Below, piece after piece: positions 55,744 through 64,000 of a DNA stretch of 64,000 nucleotides. This DNA is from Arabidopsis thaliana (taxonomy: Eukaryota > Streptophyta > Magnoliopsida > Brassicales > Brassicaceae): the NCBI RefSeq assembly GCF_000001735.4, contig NC_003070.9:11216001-11280000 (forward strand). The letters run 5' to 3'. Position 1 is the first letter of the stretch; every line of letters starts with the position of its first letter. The notes beneath the pieces were generated by a model, which was not told the origin of the DNA, ran no database searches, and saw only the letters and a program-made list of their open reading frames with translations. A program made the translations under genes and the position numbers.

Positions 55744-57078
55744 TCAGGTCTGGAGTTGAAGATGTTTAGCAGACATTGGCTGAAACACCGAGTCAGACTC
55801 TAAAGCTGTAGCGAGTTCAGGCCACACAATAGCAGAAACCGACCACGAGCCATCATTGCAGGCGCTAGGTCGCTGGTTCAGGTAACCAACTCCTATTTTC
55901 TCAACCGTTGAACATACAGTTCCTAGGAAAGGAGCACCAAATCCAAAATCCAATTCAGCCACAGGGAACCGTCGTCCTGAAGACAAGACCAAAGCTGGTC
56001 CTTCTTGTCCGAGAACCACCCGAGCCAACATCAGTCCAGGTCGGTGACTCTCGATCCAATCTATCAAATCTGTGAAATGAGTATCGTTTGTCACTTCTGT
56101 TATCGATTTATGCACTATGTTTGCTATATCTGACACATGGTTTTTCTTCAGATTTTCGATACTGGCTTCACCTACAGCTATAGACAATACGTTTCCTATG
56201 TAGCTCGAGGTAACGGTCTCAAGTCTTCCTCTACCGTCGACAAGCCATCCCATCTTGCAGGTTTTATGACCGCTCTCTATAGAATCCACCATTTTCTTCC
56301 ACACATAAGCGGAGAAAGCTTCAATCTTTGTCCTGCTCTCTCCGTTTACAGTAGCTAGAGCTTGCAACGCGTCTAGGCTCGAAGCACCGATGTGGTAGAG
56401 ACGCTTGATGAGCGTTTTAGACATCGGTATGTTCTTAATGTCTTCCTCACTGCATTTTATGAAAGTTTTGTCCAAGTGAGGGTCATAACGTGGAGGAGAG
56501 CGTGCCCGGAGGAGGTTTCTCCTGTGATCTGGTACACAAGAAACCGGCTTATTTCTCGATATCTCTGACCACAAAGTGAGGAATTTCCCGAAGGAGCTCG
56601 CGTCTCCTAAAGCATGATCAAACGTGAATGTTAAAGCGAGGCCTCCACATTCGAACTCTGTCGCTTGAATCTGTAAAGAGAAATCCGGGTTAACCTGTAC
56701 CAGCTTTGATTGGAGAAACGCATCAAGATTGTAAAAATCTAAACTCTTGAGATCGACATGAGCTCGGGCTTCAACGAACAAAGCTCCATTGTTGTTACAG
56801 ATGATCATAGGCTCTTCTTGTGATGTTTCATTGGGAACAATCTGACCCGCGAAAGGATAGAAGTAGCTGAGAGTTTGAGAGAGAGAGCTTTGGAGGGATT
56901 TGACGATTGTTTCAAAGGATAATTGTGGTTGCTTGGGGTAGAAGTAAAAGTAGGTCACCGGAAAACGGCCGGAAAGAAGGTCAAAATTTGAGAGATTAAG
57001 GCTATTAACTTTCTCCGGTTGGTCGCCAGAAGCTTTGACTATGAACTCTCCGGTGAAACTAACATCAAAGATTTTCAT
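55744..57078 (-). CDS. BAHD acyltransferase (HXXXD type)
   Basis: Intronless, 444 residues from the Met at 57078 (MKIFDVSFTGEFIVKAS). The catalytic motif is DHALGDASSF with His155 and Asp159. The structural motif usually written DFGWG appears as DFGFG at 377-381. YPFAGQI (about 74-80) and the VDGRGRLE segment (about 280-287) are also family features. BAHD enzymes move acyl groups from CoA to alcohols or amines in secondary metabolism; the substrate cannot be told from sequence. The transcribed start at the earlier Met (57111) would add eleven residues. It lies 216 bp after SGR2, tail to tail, and agrees with At1g31490. Confidence 0.93.
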   Translation of the reverse strand: MKIFDVSFTGEFIVKASGDQPEKVNSLNLSNFDLLSGRFPVTYFYFYPKQPQLSFETIVKSLQSSLSQTLSYFYPFAGQIVPNETSQEEPMIICNNNGALFVEARAHVDLKSLDFYNLDAFLQSKLVQVNPDFSLQIQATEFECGGLALTFTFDHALGDASSFGKFLTLWSEISRNKPVSCVPDHRRNLLRARSPPRYDPHLDKTFIKCSEEDIKNIPMSKTLIKRLYHIGASSLDALQALATVNGESRTKIEAFSAYVWKKMVDSIESGHKTCKMGWLVDGRGRLETVTSSYIGNVLSIAVGEASIENLKKNHVSDIANIVHKSITEVTNDTHFTDLIDWIESHRPGLMLARVVLGQEGPALVLSSGRRFPVAELDFGFGAPFLGTVCSTVEKIGVGYLNQRPSACNDGSWSVSAIVWPELATALESDSVFQPMSAKHLQLQT

Positions 57079-57820
57079 TTTCAGTTTACCAGTAGGTAAA
57101 AAGGTTCTCAAGGGAAGCTTATGCTAAATGATATTTATTTATAAGAACATATAATAAGCATAGAAAATATAATATTTTTGTTCGGTTGTTTGTGATTATA
57201 TATTCAAAGGAATGATCACTATCCGTTTTGAAAAAATCTTATGTTTTTGGAACATAACATTACATCACTGTCATTTTGGATAAAAGTTTGAAGAGTACGA
57301 CTTTATTCAATAACAATGGTTCAAATTATCGGTGAAAGGTGAGACTGTAAAAGAATATTCGTTCGTACTCAAAATTATGATTTATTATTATAAGTTGGTG
57401 CGATAGTACAAACTTTAGTGGTTGATAGATAAAACAGATCAATGCTTGACCTAATTTTGTTGCAACTTTATTCAACAAATTGAAACGAGATCATCATATG
57501 ATATTAACATGTCATTTCACTAAATCTTCTATTGTTTTTGTCTAGTTGACTACAGAATAATAGAACCAATTCTTATGTTATTTTATGAGTGCAATAAACA
57601 AGACACATTAAACAATTTCTTCTCAAGAAAATTCAAATATTCTCAGTAATTCAATGCACACAACGAAAATTTCGAGTTTATTGAGACAAAAATGATCCAA
57701 GTCCTTTAATACTTTGTGTTGTGTGTGTATGATTCACTGCTTCATGATTTCTACAAGAACCATATTCAAATGCTGAAACAATGGAGTTATGCGACAAAAC
57801 TTTCTAAAGAACGAAACTTC
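57079..57820. other. BAHD gene promoter and HESPERIN 3' flank
   Basis: About 740 bases of AT-rich DNA without a gene. The right end is the 3' untranslated region of the next gene. Confidence 0.5.
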
Positions 57821-60534
57821 CTATTCCCGACGAATCTCAAACTCAGCTCCTATAGGTAAATGATCACTCGGGTGATGATGATTCGGTAAGAAACCGACAA
57901 CATCTGGAGAATCCGGCTCAGGTAGTTGAAGGATACTCACAGGTTTAATGAAGTCTGAAGGAGAGATGAAGATGTAGTCAAGTGTGTTTGTGAAGCCAGG
58001 AGTGCAATTTGTGAACTTAGGCTCTCCTCTTGTGACTTCATAGACACTAGACAGAGGAACTGGAGCTTCTTCTTCTTCTATGGTCTCTGTGGGTTTAGCA
58101 TTACCCGATACTAGGTAACTATAAACCTGGAAAACGACGACAAGTATCAGGATTTTACCACCGTAAACCCAATCTTTTGATTTTGCAAATAGATTGAACA
58201 ATTAGGGAAACTCAATGTAAGAAACTGAATCAAACCATATCCCCAGGAATTGAATTGAAGTCGCCAGCTAGTAGCAATGAAGGTGTGCACTCAAATTCAT
58301 CTGATATTAGTGTTTTGAACTGAGCTAGTCGTGACAGTAGATACTTGGCTTGAGCAAGCTTGACATCAGCCAATTCAGGGTCCCTAGAGATAAGTAAACA
58401 TGAGATGAAAGTTTAAAGGGTGGTAAAAGATAATCTTCAATCGGTGACAAGTATTTTTACCAGTAAAGATGTGTGTTTGCCACGATAACGATATGCTGAA
58501 ACGGCTTGTTGATCCTAAAAGCAGCCATTATTCCAACGCAATCACGTTTTAGTCTCACTAGTGGATCATTAAGGTCACGACTGTCTTTTCGAGAATCTTT
58601 TGTTTGGGGCAGATTTGTGGAAACATGTGAAGAGAACATAGATAAAAGTTAGTAATGATGTTGAGATATAAAGAAACAGCACAAAGTATTTGCTTTCTTT
58701 TCCTCCAAAAGGACAAATTTATCTTTCGCTTTCTCATCACCTTTTCCTTCGTTGGATGTCTCAATCTTCTGTTCGCTGCAGGAAACACTATCTGCTTTTA
58801 TTGAGTCCACAAGATCATTATATTCGATCCGTTCCTTTGTGACTAACTCTGCACTAAATCAAAAGAAGAGTGTTGTTTCAATCAGATTGATGTTTTTGCA
58901 TTAAGTTAACGTCTTGTCAGGCTTAATGTTTTTATCATACCAGCTTGGCTTGTAGAAGATTGCACAACCATCACGCTTCCTCTGGCCGGTTCTCTGAATA
59001 TAAATCCCAGAATATCCCAGAGAGTCCATGTTATTTCTGTAAAAGCTATCGTACTCATCTACTTCCTGCGAGCATTGCAACTATATAACTAACAAGTGGA
59101 GACACCCTTTTGTTAAACACAATTCAAAGGCCCTATGAACAAACAACACTAACATTTTTACAGGCCTGAGCTTGTCTAATGGATTGAACAAAAGAGAAGA
59201 ATGAATTTTGTGTTTCATACGAAAAGGGTATCTCAATACTACCTAAACACAAAAGAAGAAGTTTTCACAAGAATAAAGTACCTGCAGACAAAAGAAATCA
59301 GCCTGGAGATTTTTGAGAACGCTGAGAATTGCATGTGAACGAGCTTTCCATCTGCAACACAAGAAAAGGAAGACCAAGTCACATTTACTACAAAACCATA
59401 ACCCTTTAAGAAGCACCATTCCCTAATATTTTAACAAAGTTAATATATCGCTAAATCCAAAGTACATATTGGGTAATGGATAATTAACGTGGGTAAGACC
59501 AAACACAATATTGCCTGCTTATAGCTAAGTTCCTAAACATTCATAGAATCCATTGTTGTTTTCTGAAGCAAATCTTGACTATACTCCAGGCCATTGATTA
59601 CACAACTCACAGAAAGAACTCTTGACTAGTATAAGTAAATTTGATCTCGAAACTGAGAAATGTAGAGAAAAATAATTACTTGAGACAGGCAGGTGGAGAG
59701 TGTGGGAGAAGTGCACTCTTCACATAAACCTACAAGAAATATAAAGCTCAAATAGATAAGAAACTCAACAAAGGAAAGAGCTAAAAGAACTGTCTGTATC
59801 TATAAATCAAGCTCAGAAATTCGTAAGATCGTTTAAAACTACAAAATTCGTCCAAATATTAAGCTACAAAATATCACAAAGCATATGAGAGATTAAAAAG
59901 CTTGATTATTTCTTACCTGAGCTAATATGTTATATGAAACAAGACGGAATCTGATACCTGAAAACACAAAATTCTCATTACTAGTACCAATTCTACTTAA
60001 ACTTATACAGTTATATAAAGCCACAAGCTTTGATAAGTAAAGAGGAATAGCAAAAAAACCATCGGATTTATTTCTTGAACCAATATCAACTCCTTCAACA
60101 GATTCAAATTTGCGAACTTTTGGTTCAATTGCAGGATTCGTACTCATTCTTCTCGAAATAACTTTCCTGCAGACACGAGAGCTGTTGAATCAAAGGGTCA
60201 GGAAAAAAAACAATCCTTGAACATCAATATTTAGGTCAAAATTAAGAAGCTGATTTAATTCCCCATAAAATTTCAATTACAGCCCAGATAAATTCGAGAT
60301 TCTAGAGGATTGGTTCCAATATAAAGATGAGAAATTTCTAAACAAATTGTATTCCTCAACGAAATTGCCCAATGACAATGAACAGAGACGATCAATTTAG
60401 TTGCATTACTAAATACGAAACTTGAGATTACAGAAAATGAAACTGTATATTGATTGATACAGAAACGAAGAAACCCACCTGGGAAGAAGAAGATTCGGAC
60501 GAGGAAGATGATGCAGAGTTGTAGAACTAAACAT
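57821..60534 (-). CDS. HESP: CCR4-like deadenylase HESPERIN (EEP superfamily)
   Basis: Minus-strand exons: 60479-60534, 60060-60166, 59917-59957, 59680-59729, 59282-59351, 58941-59065, one from 58853 to near 58690, one from near 58590 to 58461, 58236-58383 and 57821-58126. The start is MFSSTTLHHLPRPN. EEP nuclease motifs in order are FRLVSYNILAQ, FFCLQEVDEYDSF with the metal-binding Glu, VANTHLYWDPE, LLAGDFNSIPGD, and the C-terminal PSDHLPIGAEFEI with the catalytic His. It degrades poly(A) tails. I recall it as At1g31500, linked to circadian rhythm. The splice between the sixth and seventh named exons is unclear because neither candidate donor is strong. An intron of 102 bases at 59958-60059 is optional, since retaining it keeps the frame open. 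Confidence 0.87.
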
Positions 60535-61416
60535 CTATAGTGACAACAATTGACTTAACCCAATTTGGCTTTAGATTGAAGAAACTCTTGTGGGTTTTCA
60601 AATAAAATAGTGAAGAATTCGATAATTATCATTTGCTCCCTGTCTTTATATTAAAGTAGTTAGTGAGCCTTCATTTTATTTATTGGAACTTTAGAACCAA
60701 AAATAGGTCATTAGTAGGTTCATTTACTTTCCAACAAATAAAAATCCAATCGAAATCAACGTCAAAATCCAAAACCCAAAATTTTCAAAAATTCCCAAAG
60801 CACCTATATATATAACTATATAAGTTAGTATGAGTTTCTAAATCATTTACTGTCAGATATTTAGTCTATAAATGGTTGTGTACCAGACTAAAATCTAATT
60901 AATCGATATTTAACTAATTCACCATTACGGACCAATATACACTATTGCGAATTAAAAATTTCCATACTAACACTCACTTGAGCATAAAACTTTATAAGAT
61001 GAGAAATTATAGATATATTTCCCAAAAAGCTTCACACCAATATTAATATAACAAGGGGATTGACGTAAATGACACTAAAAAACTTTATTATTCCAAAAAA
61101 TGACACCTTTTTTTTGAAATTTCCAAAATAGCATATAAAATTTTTAATCCTCTATAAATTAATTAAATAATAAAGTTTTTTTTATTACTATTTGTATCAA
61201 TCCCCCAAATAAAAATGAGAGCAAACATTAATCTAATATTAAATTGAATCAAAAAAGTTTTTAATAATAAAAATATATACCCTAAATTGAAAATAACAAA
61301 CCCAAATATAATACTACAAACTAATTTGGTAAAGGACATACTACAAACTAATTTGGTAGAGGACATGCAAGCAATGGAAAACACTAATCACAGAACCGAT
61401 ATTCGTCAACAAGCAC
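60535..61416. other. AT-rich intergenic DNA upstream of HESPERIN
   Basis: Promoter side of HESPERIN, then low-complexity AT DNA. The stretch 61072-61150 (AATGACACTAAAAAACTTTA, AAATGACACC, CCAAAATAGCAT) resembles termini of Mutator-like elements in Arabidopsis, but I found no partner end. Confidence 0.4.
61313..61366. repeat. 27-bp direct repeat, two copies
   Basis: Copies at 61313-61339 and 61340-61366 start ACTACAAACTAATTTGGTA and differ by a single base (AAAGGACAT versus GAGGACAT region). Adjacent and in the same direction. Confidence 0.9.
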
Positions 61417-62460
61417 ATGTCTCACATGCATGGTCTTGAACCGATATTCACAGTCTTCAATTACGTTCCGGCCACAGTTTCTCCATTGTGCTCAACAATT
61501 TCTTGTATCGGTATGGATTTCAACAACAAACCTAGTTTAAATTTTCAGGTTTTTAAACCGCTTTCATCTTCGGATTTATTGGAGCACAACATGTTTCATT
61601 GTGATGGTCTATTGCTAATGGTCATGGGAACCAAAATTTTAGTTTCCAATCCGTTGTTGAAAGAAGCAAGATGGATCAAATGTGGCTATAGCTTTGAGTT
61701 TGACCATTCCATCGATGCATATGGTCTTGGATACATTAGTAACGAGTCACCAAGTGGTTGTAATGATTACAAAATGGTTAGGTTTCGGTGTCCTAATAAT
61801 TTAAGTGTTGAAATCTACGATTTCAAATCTGATTGTTGGAAGGTTGTTGTTGTTGATAAAACCTTCCATGGGTTCTTTCGACTACCATTGTCAAGTGTGT
61901 GTATAGGAGGAACTCCTTATTGGATAGGTTATAATATCTACGGTACCGTTTCGATACAAAGTTTCGATTTCTCAAAAGAGAGATTTGAGACCTTGTTCGA
62001 GTCTCTTCATCACTCATCCATCGGGATCCAGTGGAAAGATTCTCTTTCTTTAGGGATTTTCCGTGGAGATCATCTTTCTTTGTTACGTGAACCGCACTTA
62101 GCAGGTAAGATATACTGATGAAGAAGCATTGGAGTAGGTTAATGACAGTTTCTATAGCTCAACTTCCCAAGTTTCCAATATATCCAAGTCACTTCATTGA
62201 GAACAATGGTAAGATTCTGCTATATATTCGTCACTTTGTAACTAGGTCAATTAGCATCTACGTTGTGGGAGAGACATAAGAATGCCCGAAAGTTGAATGT
62301 TACTCTTCTATGGAGTCTTCAATTGGTGGTCCTGGTTGCTACTATATATGTCCCAAGCTTACTTCCGGTTCCAGGCTTTTCGAGGTAATTAAGAGGAAGA
62401 AGAATAAGCGTGCTCCGATCCATTGCTACGAGTTAAATGGTTATCTTCTTTCATGTTTAT
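61417..62460 (+). pseudogene. F-box-associated (FBA) domain gene remnant
   Basis: The first frame, 61417-62118, gives 233 residues with the plant F-box-associated interaction domain: [70 protein letters not shown]. The F-box itself is missing, since the frame begins at [14 protein letters not shown] near the start of the FBA part. At about 62110 the frame shifts: LAGKIY stops, while the other frame continues with HWSRLMTVSIAQLPKFPI and YIRHFVTRSISIYVVGE before a stop near 62278. Beyond that, CYYICPKLTSGSRLFEV and ELNGYLLSC resemble the end of the domain in yet another frame. Hence at least two breaks plus lost N-terminus. It corresponds to At1g31510 from memory. Confidence 0.75.
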
Positions 62461-62982
62461 AATGGTCTTTACTTTCGAACTCTATAAACATAGTGGGATA
62501 ACTTCATAAGAGTTTGAATCTGGTTCGAAAAAAGTGGGAAACAATATTTATGCATACAAATATGGTTTTTTATTTTGATTATTTCTATGTTCATATTATT
62601 GCTTCGGCGGATCTGAACTCAATGCCAATGAGCAAATGATCACTCGCTTTCGGTGTCTCGTAATATAAGATCATGATTTGATATTCGAGGTCTTTATGCA
62701 TCCGTGGTTCCTTATTCCCCAAGCTTAATCTCTTTATTGCATAAATTGTATACGTTCTCGTCATATATTCTACTTATTTACTTGGTATAGTTATTTCTGG
62801 ATATGACAAAAAGTAAACTCTACATTAATATTTTGGAGAGATTTTGAATAAGTATGGGAAAATACAAGAGAAGAATCTTTAACAAAAAAAAATACAAGGG
62901 AAGGAATGTTGTTTAAAAAGAGTTGTTTCATAGATGAAAAGTGCTTTTCTCTTATCTTAAGAAACCATCTGAATTATAACTT
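62461..62982. other. AT-rich DNA between two gene remnants
   Basis: No reading frame or RNA gene supported. Contains short A-runs (62880) and AT-rich spacer. Confidence 0.4.
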
Positions 62983-63267
62983 CTACATATATAAACGCCA
63001 TGTATCACTGCTAGTGAGGTCTCCGGCGTTTACTCGGAGAATGGCGAGGTGAGCGTAAACAATGGGAGGTACCATCCTAAAGGGGTATGCAGCATCTTTG
63101 TAGCTATAGATCATGATATTGAACTTTGAGAGAATAGCATCCACACCAGCATCTTCTGGCTTCATGGACGTCTGAAGATAAGGGAACTCGAAGACTTTTC
63201 TTGCTCGAATGTTTGATGCAACATGTATACTAGTAAAAATAATAACGAACCAACCCAAAGTCAACAA
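62983..63267 (-). pseudogene. Probable Argonaute PIWI-domain C-terminal fragment
   Basis: A minus frame of 94 codons contains DAILSKFNIMIYSY and, after eight residues, RMVPPIVYAHLAILR. In plant Argonautes the last part of the PIWI domain has a D-x-L-x-S-x-x-N-x-x-x-Y-T-Y segment followed, at the same spacing, by VPPxxYAHLA. Asp, Ser, Asn, both Tyr, VPP and YAHLA agree here. It ends RLYM, as Argonautes have RGRLYM or RFYME near the end. The catalytic residues of the PIWI domain lie elsewhere and are not seen. Two Argonaute genes (AGO2, AGO3) lie not far away on this chromosome arm, from memory. Overall a decayed fragment is likely, a coincidence is possible. Confidence 0.45.
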
Positions 63268-64000
63268 CTAGATCGAACATGGCAAAACACGTACAAAACA
63301 AAAAGTAACAAACAGAGGAGAAACAATTATGAGTAGAGATATTACCTTTGAGCTCCATGGAGATGATCTTCATTAATCCCAAGCTGCTCATTATGGATGT
63401 TCAAAATCTCTTCGTCAACTCTAAAGAATGGTCGCCAACTGTGATACGTCTAATGTATTTTGAGTTGGTGTGTACTCAAGAAATGCTCCATGAATGAAAC
63501 CGGAGGCTAGATTTCTTCTTCGTCCTTCCTCTCAGCTAGCGTATCTTCTTGGTTTAATGGAGTCGCTATGAATCAATAACCATTTCTCTCTCCAGTGTTG
63601 AAGCTGGTCAGCTTCTTGCATGCAAGCCGCAAGAGTCATTTGTATCCATCCCACCTGATCAATTTCATCACATTGCCTATGTCTTCTTTCATATCTCCTT
63701 TAAGTATTTACGGAGAGAAACTCCTCCTCTAAGCATTTTAAAGATGTTGGATAAGAGAACAGTCGATAGATAGAAGAAAAGGTGTGAACAAACTAGGGTT
63801 CAAGAACCGTTGGATTTTTCTTGTAGAAAAAGTAACATTTGATGATTCTTCCCCAAATCCATAGGGTTTATAGAATCTCGAGCAGAGAAAATGAGAGGTT
63901 GAGAAGATGATCAATAACTTGACGAGAAGATATTAGGGTTTAGAAGCGACGGAACTTGGTTTGGGCTTCTCGCAGAAGAAAGAAACTAATATCGTTGGTG
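63268..64000. other. Region upstream of the Argonaute-like fragment
   Basis: On the minus strand a broken coding-like stretch is visible (QADQLQHWREKWLLIHSDSI near 63600, FIHGAFLEYTPTQNTLDVSQ near 63480, ending in an AG that could have been a splice site), but stops interrupt it. I do not recognise it. It may be part of the same decayed gene or of an unknown one. The right edge is cut by the window. Confidence 0.35.

Noticed and set aside
61163-61384. 73-codon minus frame with repeated KLVCS motif
   Set aside because: It is the translation of the 27-bp direct repeat plus AT-rich DNA.

Overview
The window is nuclear DNA from a crucifer plant, almost certainly Arabidopsis thaliana chromosome 1 (the At1g31330-At1g31520 neighbourhood). 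The coding sequences are intron-rich with GT-AG junctions, intergenic DNA is AT-rich, and the gene order RUB1 - KUF1 - RECQL2 - MATH/TRAF-like cluster - PotD-like - FEI1 - PPR - SH3P1 - aspartyl protease - NFD4 - SGR2 - BAHD - CCR4-like matches what I recall of that region. AGI numbers and symbols are from memory. Exon boundaries were read by hand; for RECQL2, FEI1, SH3P1, SGR2, the PotD-like gene, RUB1 and two MATH genes the exons add up to uninterrupted frames of 705, 591, 439, 933, 524, 156, 268 and 278 residues.

Layout. 1-6.7 kb: a promoter-like edge (probably of a photosystem gene outside the window), a 70-residue membrane microprotein, the ubiquitin-RUB1 fusion gene and the F-box/kelch gene KUF1. 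6.7-16.4 kb: a gene-poor 9.7-kb stretch holding a 381-bp retroposon with target-site duplication, and a roughly 2-kb PIF/Harbinger-like element carrying a broken ribosomal protein L21 gene. 16.4-21.4 kb: the 20-exon RecQ helicase gene RECQL2. 21.4-31.0 kb: a tandem array of short MATH-domain genes (two clearly intact, one rebuilt, one dead, several fragments), interleaved with fragments of the neighbouring PotD-like gene and LTR remnants. 31.1-60.5 kb: a dense run of ordinary genes: PotD-like plastid protein, FEI1, a PPR protein, SH3P1 (with a hAT-type MITE upstream), aspartyl protease, an unknown acidic/basic protein, NFD4, SGR2, a BAHD acyltransferase and HESPERIN/CCR4-4. 60.5-64 kb: decayed sequence with an F-box-associated-domain pseudogene and a probable Argonaute C-terminal fragment.

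The genes do not form a pathway; they are independent plant loci (protein modification, karrikin response, DNA repair, cell wall signalling, organelle RNA processing, membrane traffic, gravitropism, mRNA deadenylation). I found no previously undescribed system. The most informative parts are the birth-and-death MATH array, the gene-capturing transposon and the transposon footprints.
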